Source of the DNA: an uncultured Pseudomonadota bacterium | GTDB taxonomy: Bacteria > Myxococcota_A > Polyangia > HGW-17 | Reading direction: 5' to 3' | Length of the DNA stretch: 6,515 bases | Assembly (NCBI GenBank): GCA_938004375.1 | Contig: CALKWH010000297.1 | Span: forward strand, 1 to 6,515 | Part shown: positions 1 through 4,970 of the stretch, piece after piece | Position numbering within the stretch: position 1 is the stretch's first letter | Layout of the letters: each line of letters starts with the position of its first letter | The notes under the pieces: model-generated | What the model saw: the letters and a program-made list of their open reading frames with translations, nothing else | Database searches by the model: none | What the model was told of the DNA's origin: nothing | Made by a program: the position numbers and the translations under genes

Positions 1-45
1 GATCGTATTCGGTGACTGGAGTTCAGACGTGTGCTCTTCCGATCT
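1..45. other. Illumina TruSeq-type adapter plus index (artefact)
   Basis: This is not biological sequence. Bases 12-45 are the standard Illumina read-2-side adapter, ending in GCTCTTCCGATCT. Bases 4-11 (CGTATTCG) are the reverse complement of an 8-base i7 index, and bases 1-3 are the start of the next adapter segment. The same index appears inverted at the other contig end. Open frames that enter it give the familiar adapter peptide MTGVQTCALPI. Genomic sequence begins at about base 46. Confidence 0.98.
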
Positions 46-63
46 TCGAAATCGAAGAGGGTA

Positions 64-690
64 TCAGCGGAGCCGAAGGCCCACGTCCAGGGACCCGCCG
101 AAGACGAACCCGCCGTGGTCCGGATCATCGTCGAAGGAGAACAGGCGCGTCGCGTAGACAGTCACGCCGAGCTGGAGGTCGAAGGTGCCGCCCGGGCGCA
201 AGAAGGTGATCGCCCCAGTCCCTCCGACGAACGGCCCCAGGGCGAAGAACGAGTCGGTGCGGCCCTCGCCCGAGGGCTCCGAGTCCTCGTCGGGGCCGTG
301 ATGAAGGGAGATCCCGGCCAACGGTCCGGCGCGCAGCTCCCGGCTGGCGGTCCGGTCCAGTAGGAAGGTGAGCGCGAGGGACGGCTCGAACTGCAGCATC
401 CGGAAGGCGGCGCCGAAGAGGATCGGCCGCATGACGGGCAGGTCGAACTCCAGGCGGCGGCCGCCCCCCGCGGACCAGGAGAAGAGGGCGGAGACGTCCC
501 CGGCCGGTCCGCCGTTGACGCCCGCGGGGGTGGCGACGCACATCCGGACGTCGTCGTAGCGGGCGCCCATCCTGGCGCGGGTGGTCAGAGTCATGCCGGA
601 CTGGCCCAAGGCCCGCCCCGGCAGGAGCAGCGGCAGCAGCGACAGGAAGAGCAACAGAAAACGGGGGTTCACGAACAGAGTGTGATGCAT
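64..690 (-). CDS. Secreted beta-barrel-like protein, probably outer membrane
   Basis: I do not recognise a named family. The protein has 208 residues. Residues 1-29 look like a Sec signal peptide: a short basic start, a Leu-rich core (FLLLFLSLLPLLLP) and a likely cleavage after RALG. The rest alternates polar and hydrophobic residues in strand-like segments separated by Gly/Asp turns, for example around 83-92, 99-112, 119-130, 148-163, 170-186 and 195-208. This pattern suits a small outer-membrane beta-barrel. The last residue is Arg rather than the usual Phe, and there is no lipobox Cys. I chose the ATG at 688-690 because it opens directly on the signal peptide and has AGGA seven bases upstream (698-701). 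The open frame runs back to 993, but that extension is read through a hexamer repeat. It points the same way as mntA but is separated from it by 247 bp. The exact barrel function is unknown. Confidence 0.6.
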   Translation of the reverse strand: MHHTLFVNPRFLLLFLSLLPLLLPGRALGQSGMTLTTRARMGARYDDVRMCVATPAGVNGGPAGDVSALFSWSAGGGRRLEFDLPVMRPILFGAAFRMLQFEPSLALTFLLDRTASRELRAGPLAGISLHHGPDEDSEPSGEGRTDSFFALGPFVGGTGAITFLRPGGTFDLQLGVTVYATRLFSFDDDPDHGGFVFGGSLDVGLRLR

Positions 691-802
691 GTCGGATTCC
701 TGCGGACAAAGTAGAGGGCTTTCCCGAGGAACGCAAGGTGGTTTCTCGCGCGTTCGGCAGGGGGCGTTCATGCGATCCGTTTCCACGAATCGCCCGGCGG
801 GC

Positions 803-892
803 GATTCCACCGCCACTGCCACCGCCATCGCCACGGTCACCGACACCGTCTGGATTGATTTCGATTTCGATTTCGACTTCGATTTCGATTTC
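803..892. repeat. Degenerate hexamer-phased tract (15 units)
   Basis: Read in steps of six from 803, fifteen units run without a phase break: GATTCC, ACCGCC, ACTGCC, ACCGCC, ATCGCC, ACGGTC, ACCGAC, ACCGTC, TGGATT, then six GATTTC-type units. Fourteen of the fifteen units end in C, and most have a purine first. The left half is GC-rich and the right half is the AT-richer array, but both share the same six-base phase. This suggests one decaying or expanding tandem tract rather than two unrelated ones. Function is unknown. Confidence 0.6.
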
Positions 893-894
893 GA
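857..894. repeat. GATTTC hexanucleotide tandem array
   Basis: There are six tandem units of GATTTC (857-892) plus the partial unit GA at 893-894. Unit four (875-880) carries one T-to-C change, GACTTC; the others are identical. It is the well-conserved right end of the longer hexamer-phased tract. Its last base lies 43 bp beyond the mntA stop codon. Copy number could vary by slippage and could be mis-assembled from short reads. Confidence 0.9.
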
Positions 895-937
895 CCGGGA
901 AGAGAGACAGGCCGGAAACAAATAAAAAGACGGCCCT

Positions 938-1264
938 CTAGTCCTGCAACTTCTCTTCATGTTTCTGGTAAAAAACCACCCCGACCCGTTCAATGTGCTC
1001 CCGAAGCGCGGCGTGATCGAGCATCTTCCACAGGGAGAGGTCCACCTGGTAGGGGATCGGGGACTCCTCGAGTCGGGCGGCGAGGTCCGTGAGCATGCTT
1101 GGGTCGAGCTCGTCCCCGAAAAGGGTCAGGTCGATGTCGGAGCCGGGCCGATAGGTGCCCTTGGCGCGGGAGCCGTACAGCACCGCCTTTTCGACCGCCG
1201 GACAGGCTGCCAGGATCTGCCGGATGACGGCCAGGGTCGCGTCGGGGAGCCCGAATTCAGGCAC
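938..1264 (-). CDS. mntA: MNT-type nucleotidyltransferase antitoxin (MntA-like)
   Basis: This 108-residue minimal nucleotidyltransferase is probably the antitoxin of the HEPN/MNT pair. In studied MntA-HepT systems the MNT protein neutralises the HEPN RNase by transferring AMP from ATP to a tyrosine next to its active site. The signature GSX10DXD is complete: G31-S32, ten residues, D43-I-D45. A third acidic residue, D75 in YQVDLSLW, sits where the third metal ligand of the fold is expected. The length is normal for the family. The start is a GTG at 1262-1264, two bases after the hepT stop, so translation is probably coupled to hepT; no ATG lies near in frame and the Shine-Dalgarno is weak. AMP transfer is inferred from the family. 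The toxin-antitoxin role is likely, but some MNT/HEPN pairs remain uncharacterised. Confidence 0.88.
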   Translation of the reverse strand: MPEFGLPDATLAVIRQILAACPAVEKAVLYGSRAKGTYRPGSDIDLTLFGDELDPSMLTDLAARLEESPIPYQVDLSLWKMLDHAALREHIERVGVVFYQKHEEKLQD

Positions 1265-1266
1265 GG

Positions 1267-1674
1267 CTAGAGCTCGGCGATCAAGCGCTCGTGCAGCGCG
1301 AGAAATTGGGGGTGGTAGGAGTCGCGGATGACGGATACCAGGAGGGCCGCCACGTCGAGATTGTAGGTGTGGCTGGACAAGTTGCGCTTTTCTATCATAT
1401 CCATCCAGGCCTCGCCGTCAGCAATCAGGCCGCGCTTGAACGCTTCGCGAACCGTGCTTCTGGAGCCGACGAGCCCCGAAATTCCTTCGTACTCCAGATA
1501 ATCCTTCAGGACGTTCCAGGCCAGTTCGTGGGTGAACTCGAAGCCTTGGATGAGCCCTTGTTGTTCCAGGTCCGAGAGTGGACGCTGCTCCATGAGACGA
1601 ACCGCAAGAGTGAGTTGATGCAGTGCACGCTGATAGTTGTCGAAGCGTTGTTTCCAGCGAATATCGTCGGCCAT
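1267..1674 (-). CDS. hepT: HEPN-domain toxin (HepT-like, HI0074 family)
   Basis: This is an all-helical HEPN protein of 135 residues, of the type annotated as nucleotidyltransferase substrate-binding protein (HI0074 family). The N-terminus DIRWKQRFDNYQRAL and the segment FEFTHELAWNVLKDYL (46-60) are typical of that family. The catalytic HEPN motif RX4HXY is intact at R97-NLSS-H102-T-Y104. In characterised HepT toxins the Arg and His form the RNase site, and the Tyr is the residue adenylylated by MntA. It is the first gene of a two-gene operon and its stop lies two bases before the mntA GTG. I prefer the ATG at 1672-1674 because the family-like sequence begins there; an in-frame ATG at 1684-1686 would add four residues (MCRS). 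Neither has a strong Shine-Dalgarno. The gene appears somewhat less GC-rich than nadB and lgt, which could reflect acquisition. RNA cleavage is inferred from the motif. Confidence 0.88.
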   Translation of the reverse strand: MADDIRWKQRFDNYQRALHQLTLAVRLMEQRPLSDLEQQGLIQGFEFTHELAWNVLKDYLEYEGISGLVGSRSTVREAFKRGLIADGEAWMDMIEKRNLSSHTYNLDVAALLVSVIRDSYHPQFLALHERLIAEL

Positions 1675-1736
1675 CGATCTGCACATCTCGAGTTTTCAGA
1701 AGCTGTACCGCCCGAATAGCGGCAGTATGCAGGCCC

Positions 1737-1765
1737 ACCATACACTTATACCGCTGCTGCGTCAA
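1737..1765 (-). promoter_or_regulatory. Candidate sigma70-type promoter for hepT-mntA
   Basis: On the minus strand, TTGACG (1760-1765, five of six matches to TTGACA) is followed after 17 bp by TATGGT (1737-1742, four of six matches to TATAAT). Transcription would start near 1730, giving a leader of roughly 55 bases before the hepT ATG. Short inverted arms, GTATG (1725-1729) and CATAC (1739-1743), flank the start region and overlap the -10 box, so they could form a small operator. This was found by eye only. Confidence 0.4.
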
Positions 1766-1782
1766 AAGTCCGCCGCCTGCTT

Positions 1783-3387
1783 CTACCCGTGATCCGGGCC
1801 GGTGCCGCGCACCAGCACGGTGTCGCGCTCGTAGAACGGGCTGCGCTCGGGGAAGTCGAGGTTGTAATGCAGGCCGCGGCTCTCCAGGCGGCCCCGGGCG
1901 CCAAAGCAGATCAGGTCGGCCACCAGCGCCAGGTTGCGCAGCTCGATGAGCTCGGGGGTGACCAGGAACTTCCAGTAGTAGGTGTGGATCTCCTCGCGGA
2001 TCAGGCGGATGCGCGAGGCCGCGCGGGCCAGGCGCTTCTCGGTGCGCACGATGCCGACGTAGTTCCACATGGTGCGGCGGATCTCGTCCCAATTGTGGGT
2101 CACCACGACGCCCTCGTCGGAGGACACGGCCTGCCCGGTGCGCCACGGGATCAGTTGCGGCGGGCGCAGGCGGGGGCAGTCGCGCACGGCGGCGGCGGCG
2201 CGGTGGGCGTACACCAGCGCCTCGAGCAGGCTGTTGGACGCGAGGCGGCAGGCGCCGTGGAGGCCGGTGTGGGCGGTCTCGCCGATGGCGAAGAGCCCGG
2301 GCACGGTGGAGCGGCCGTCGGCGTCGGTGTTCACGCCGCCGCAGCAGTAGTGGGCGGCGGGCACCACCGGGATGGGCTGGCGGCGCAGGTCCACGCCGAA
2401 CTGCAGGCAGTGGGCGGAGATGTTGGGGAAGCGCTTCACCAGGAACTCGGGATCCAGGTGGGTCATGTCCAGAAAGGCGCAGTCGTCGCCGGTGCGCTTG
2501 AGCTCGTTGTCGATGGCGCGGGCCACCACGTCGCGGGGGGCGAGCTCGGCCTTGGGGTGGTAGGCGGGCATGAAGGCTGTGCCGTCCGCGCGCCGCAGGA
2601 TGCCGCCCTCTCCGCGCAGGGCCTCGGAGATGAGAAAACCCTTGGCCTGCGGGTGGTAGAAACAGGTGGGGTGGAACTGGTAGAACTCCATGTTGGCGAC
2701 CTGCGCGCCCACGCGGTAGGCCATGGCGATGCCGTCGCCCACGGCGGTGTCGGGGTTGGACGTGACCAGGTACACCTTGCCCGCGCCGCCGGTGGCCAGC
2801 ACGGTGGCCCGCGCGAGCACGGTGTCGATGCGCCCGGTGGGGACGTCCATGACGAAGGCGCCGAAGCAGGCGTTGGGCTGGCCGTACTTGGCCATCCCCA
2901 AAAGGTCCACGACGAAGTGGTTCTCGAGGAGGGTCACGTTGGGCAGGCTGCGGACCTTCTGCTCCAGGTGCTCCATGAGCGCGACGCCGGTGAAGTCGTC
3001 CGCGTGCACGATGCGCCGATGCGAGTGGCCGCCCTCCATGCCCAGGTCCAGCTCGCCGGCGGCGTCGCGGTTGGCGGGGAAGCCCAGGTTCTCTATGAGG
3101 TCCCGCACGCGGTCGGGGCCCTCGGCCACCACCCGCTCCACGGTCTCGCGGCTGCACAGCCCGGCGCCGGTGCGCACGGTGTCCTCGACATGGCTCGCGG
3201 GGAGGTCGTCCACGCCGAGCACGGCGGCGATGCCCCCCTGGGCGTAGTAGGTGCTCCCGTCGAACACCTTGCGCTTGGTCACGATCGTGACCGAGCCGTG
3301 GGCGGCGGCGTGGATGGCGAAGTAGAGCCCGGCGATGCCCGAGCCGATGACGAGGTAGTCGGTTTCGATGATCCTTGGCGTCAGCAT
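1783..3387 (-). CDS. nadB: L-aspartate oxidase
   Basis: This flavoenzyme oxidises L-aspartate to iminoaspartate, the first step of de novo NAD synthesis; NadA then condenses the product with dihydroxyacetone phosphate. In E. coli it is cytoplasmic and uses O2 or fumarate as acceptor. The 534 residues match the usual length (540 in E. coli). The FAD dinucleotide-binding motif VIGSGIAG is at 13-20. Further family landmarks are STYYAQGG (45-52), EGGHSHRRI (118-126), QFHPT (237-241), SEALRGEGG (254-262), PRDVVARAI (284-292), AAHYCCGG (344-351), GLHGACRLASNS (375-386) and ESRGLHYNLDFPER (502-515). Probable active-site residues are H239, R285, H346 and R381. Position 380 is Cys where E. coli has Asn. 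The ATG at 3385-3387 fits the family N-terminus, although the frame stays open into lgt on the other strand. No Shine-Dalgarno is visible. It diverges from lgt across 40 bp; nadA and nadC are not in the window. Confidence 0.95.
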   Translation of the reverse strand: MLTPRIIETDYLVIGSGIAGLYFAIHAAAHGSVTIVTKRKVFDGSTYYAQGGIAAVLGVDDLPASHVEDTVRTGAGLCSRETVERVVAEGPDRVRDLIENLGFPANRDAAGELDLGMEGGHSHRRIVHADDFTGVALMEHLEQKVRSLPNVTLLENHFVVDLLGMAKYGQPNACFGAFVMDVPTGRIDTVLARATVLATGGAGKVYLVTSNPDTAVGDGIAMAYRVGAQVANMEFYQFHPTCFYHPQAKGFLISEALRGEGGILRRADGTAFMPAYHPKAELAPRDVVARAIDNELKRTGDDCAFLDMTHLDPEFLVKRFPNISAHCLQFGVDLRRQPIPVVPAAHYCCGGVNTDADGRSTVPGLFAIGETAHTGLHGACRLASNSLLEALVYAHRAAAAVRDCPRLRPPQLIPWRTGQAVSSDEGVVVTHNWDEIRRTMWNYVGIVRTEKRLARAASRIRLIREEIHTYYWKFLVTPELIELRNLALVADLICFGARGRLESRGLHYNLDFPERSPFYERDTVLVRGTGPDHG

Positions 3388-3393
3388 GCGGGC

Positions 3394-3399
3394 ATGATA
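3394..3399 (-). promoter_or_regulatory. Candidate -10 box for leaderless nadB
   Basis: On the minus strand the hexamer TATCAT (five of six matches to TATAAT) ends six bases before the nadB ATG. With the usual spacing, transcription would begin at or next to the A of the start codon. No Shine-Dalgarno lies at normal distance: the only GGAG is about 20 bases upstream of the ATG. No good -35 element is seen. Read on the plus strand, the overlapping GATACT (3396-3401) could also serve lgt, with a weak TTGGCG (3375-3380) at a short 15-bp spacing. Confidence 0.35.
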
Positions 3400-3415
3400 C
3401 TTTCGGCTCCGGAAA

Positions 3416-3422
3416 AAGGAAG
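3416..3422 (+). promoter_or_regulatory. Ribosome binding site of lgt
   Basis: AAGGAAG lies just upstream of the lgt ATG, with seven bases between its AGGA core (3417-3420) and the start codon. It supports 3428 as the start and contrasts with the missing Shine-Dalgarno of the divergent nadB. Confidence 0.75.
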
Positions 3423-3427
3423 CTGAA

Positions 3428-4444
3428 ATGAAGCCCGTCCTTTTCGAGTTCCATCTCCCCCTGATCGGCGAAGTCACCTTCCCGGCGTACTTCACCATGC
3501 TCGCCGTGGCCTTCCTCGTGGGCCTGTGGCTGCTCGAGCGCGCCGGGCGGCGCCTGCGCATCTCCCCGCTCAAGCTCTATGACATGGGCGTGCTGATCAT
3601 GATCTTCGCGCTGTTCGGCTCGCGTTTTCTCCACGTCCTCGCTGACGGCCAGTTCATCGACTACGTGCATCTGTGCACCGACCCGAAGCAGGTCGAGGTT
3701 CCCCTGGGGCCCGGCGGCCCGGCGACGGACCGCTGCACCACCGACGCCTCCTGCGGAGAAGGTTTTCTCTGCAACCCCGAGAACCGCAGGTGCTACCCGC
3801 CCCGGGACTGCCTGTCCGTCTTCAAGGTGTGGAAGGGCGGCCTGGTGTTCTACGGTGGCTTTCTCTTCGCGGCCGGGTTCGCCATCTGGTACATCCGCCG
3901 GCACCGGCTGCCGTTCTGGAAGCTGGGGGACGTGTTCGGCTACATCCTGCCCCTGGGGCTGTTCCTGGGGCGCACGGGGTGCCTGCTCAACGGCTGCTGC
4001 TACGGCGCGCCCAGCCAGGTCCCGTGGGCGGTGCGCTACGGTCCGTGGCTCGGACCCTGGGAGGACCACGTGAAGGCGGGGCTCATCGCCCAGAACGCCC
4101 CCCACAGCCTGCACGTGCACCCCACGCAGTTGTACAGCGCGGCGATCAACCTGGGGATCTTCCTCGTGCTGTACTTCTGGCTGTATCCGCGCAAGAAGTG
4201 GGACGGCCAGGTGCTCGGCGCCTTCCTGCTGGCCTACTCGGTCGGCCGGTTCACCGTGGAAGCGTTCCGCGCCGATCCCCGGGGGGCGGTGCTGGGACTG
4301 TCCACTTCCCAGTTGATCAGCGTCGTGATGTTCGGCATCGGCGTGTGGATCTTCGCCCGCAAGCCGGGGCGGAATGCGCCGCCGGCGGGGACGGCGCCGA
4401 CGCCCGACGACCCTGACGCGGGCCCGCAGACGGAGGGCGCATGA
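3428..4444 (+). CDS. lgt: Prolipoprotein diacylglyceryl transferase, with Cys-rich insert
   Basis: This inner-membrane enzyme transfers diacylglycerol from phosphatidylglycerol to the lipobox Cys of prolipoproteins, the first step of lipoprotein maturation. The 338 residues include about seven hydrophobic segments (roughly 21-36, 51-70, 138-156, 170-184, 236-253, 262-274, 293-310). Lgt landmarks are Y21 (E. coli Y26), VWKGGLVFYGG (134-144), GRTGCLLNGCCYG (181-193, containing the equivalents of R143 and G154), HPTQLY (231-236) and GRFTVEAFR (273-281, equivalents of R239 and E243). E. coli H103, N146 and E151 correspond to Y142, C185 and C190 by my alignment. Between segments 2 and 3 there is an extra stretch of about 45 residues with six Cys (83, 103, 109, 115, 122, 128), predicted periplasmic. 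A Pro/Ala-rich cytoplasmic tail follows residue 312. The stop overlaps tsaE by four bases (ATGA). Family assignment is firm; activity of this variant is inferred. Confidence 0.93.
   Translation: MKPVLFEFHLPLIGEVTFPAYFTMLAVAFLVGLWLLERAGRRLRISPLKLYDMGVLIMIFALFGSRFLHVLADGQFIDYVHLCTDPKQVEVPLGPGGPATDRCTTDASCGEGFLCNPENRRCYPPRDCLSVFKVWKGGLVFYGGFLFAAGFAIWYIRRHRLPFWKLGDVFGYILPLGLFLGRTGCLLNGCCYGAPSQVPWAVRYGPWLGPWEDHVKAGLIAQNAPHSLHVHPTQLYSAAINLGIFLVLYFWLYPRKKWDGQVLGAFLLAYSVGRFTVEAFRADPRGAVLGLSTSQLISVVMFGIGVWIFARKPGRNAPPAGTAPTPDDPDAGPQTEGA
4432..4436 (+). promoter_or_regulatory. Ribosome binding site of tsaE inside lgt
   Basis: GGAGG lies within the last lgt codons, four bases before the tsaE ATG at 4441. 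It supports that start and, with the ATGA stop/start overlap, translational coupling of lgt and tsaE. Confidence 0.6.
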
Positions 4445-4968
4445 GCGACGACGCCACCGGCGCCCCCCTCGAGCCCCTGCAGATCCTGTCCTGCGATCTG
4501 CCCGATCCCGGGGCCACCTTCGACTTCGGCGTCGCCTTGGGCCGCGTCCTCGTCGCGGGGGACACCCTGGCCCTGATCGGACCGCTGGGCGCGGGCAAGA
4601 CGCACCTGGCGCGGGGCCTCGCCGCCGGCCTCGAGGTCCCCTCCGACGCCTGGCTCACCTCGCCCACCTTCACGCTGATGGCCCAGTTCCCCTGCCGGGA
4701 GGGCACCTTCTATCATCTGGATCTGTACCGGCTGGGGCACGAGTCCGCGCTCTGGGAGCTGGGCTTCTTCGACGTCCTGCACGCCGGCGGCGTCGTGGCC
4801 GTGGAGTGGTGGGACAACTTCCTCGACACGCTCCTGCCCTCCACGCTCGTGGTCCGGCTCGACCTGGTCAACGACCGGCCAGAAGCCAGGACCCTCGAGC
4901 TCTGGACGCTGCCGACCGACGACTGGGAGGCGCGCGTGGCGCGGCTGCGCCGGTTGCGGCTGGGGTAG
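4441..4968 (+). CDS. tsaE: tRNA threonylcarbamoyladenosine biosynthesis ATPase TsaE
   Basis: TsaE is the ATPase that works with TsaB and TsaD to transfer the threonylcarbamoyl group to A37 of ANN-decoding tRNAs (t6A); it acts in the cytoplasm. The 175 residues contain the Walker A loop GPLGAGKT (47-54), followed by HLARGLAAGL. The family motifs SPTFTLM (74-80), YHLDLYRL (91-98) and VEWWDN (121-126) are in the expected order. An N-terminal extension of about 15 residues and a basic C-terminal tail (RVARLRRLRLG) make it slightly longer than the E. coli protein. It overlaps the end of lgt by four bases and ends two bases before the kinase gene, so all three are probably co-transcribed. tsaB and tsaD are not in the window, and the link to the neighbours looks like gene packing rather than shared function. 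Confidence 0.94.
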   Translation: MSDDATGAPLEPLQILSCDLPDPGATFDFGVALGRVLVAGDTLALIGPLGAGKTHLARGLAAGLEVPSDAWLTSPTFTLMAQFPCREGTFYHLDLYRLGHESALWELGFFDVLHAGGVVAVEWWDNFLDTLLPSTLVVRLDLVNDRPEARTLELWTLPTDDWEARVARLRRLRLG

Positions 4969-4970
4969 CC

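Larger units (their letters stand above)
691..937. other. Intergenic region with hexamer-phased tract
   Basis: This lies between the end of mntA and the start of the barrel-like gene, both on the minus strand. No credible gene is present: open frames here encode only repeat-derived peptides (Ser-Lys or Asp-Phe alternation). It contains the 90-bp hexamer-phased tract (803-892). A weak minus-strand promoter-like pair, TTGCGT (731-736) and TACTTT (708-713), is spaced 17 bp apart. If used, it would leave only a very short leader before the Shine-Dalgarno of the 64-690 gene, so I do not call it. An AT-rich stretch (918-929) follows the mntA stop. Confidence 0.6.

Noticed and set aside
857..894. 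A CRISPR-like array.
   Set aside because: The units are six bases and directly adjacent with no spacers, and no cas gene is nearby. It is a simple tandem repeat.
911..937. A possible hairpin with GGCCG/CGGCC arms after the mntA stop, considered as a terminator.
   Set aside because: The stem is only five to six pairs with a large AT-rich loop, and the T-run lies in the loop instead of after the stem, so it does not fit an intrinsic terminator.
689..941. Small plus-strand open frames with Asp-Phe or Ser-Ile alternation.
   Set aside because: These are translations of the hexamer array with no ribosome binding site and no non-repeat content of interest.
691..993. An N-terminal extension of the 64-690 gene containing alternating Ser-Lys residues.
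   Set aside because: The Ser-Lys run is just the GATTTC array read backwards, and the extension overlaps the end of mntA. The ATG at 690 opens on a clear signal peptide with a Shine-Dalgarno in front.
1789..3426. A 545-codon open frame on the plus strand, antisense to almost all of nadB.
   Set aside because: It is made of Gly/Ala/Val/His-rich sequence with no recognisable domain and exists because nadB is GC-rich. No ribosome binding site or promoter supports it.
3388..3573. A longer nadB reading frame starting inside lgt (at 3573).
   Set aside because: The added residues have no similarity to the NadB N-terminus and are antisense to the lgt start. The ATG at 3387 gives the normal family length and a proper FAD-binding N-terminus.
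1418..4120. A 900-codon open frame on the minus strand spanning hepT, nadB and the start of lgt.
   Set aside because: It is a frame-shifted shadow of nadB and antisense to lgt. The translation is Arg/Pro/Ala/His-rich low-complexity sequence typical of off-frame reading in GC-rich DNA, whereas nadB and lgt have full conserved motifs.
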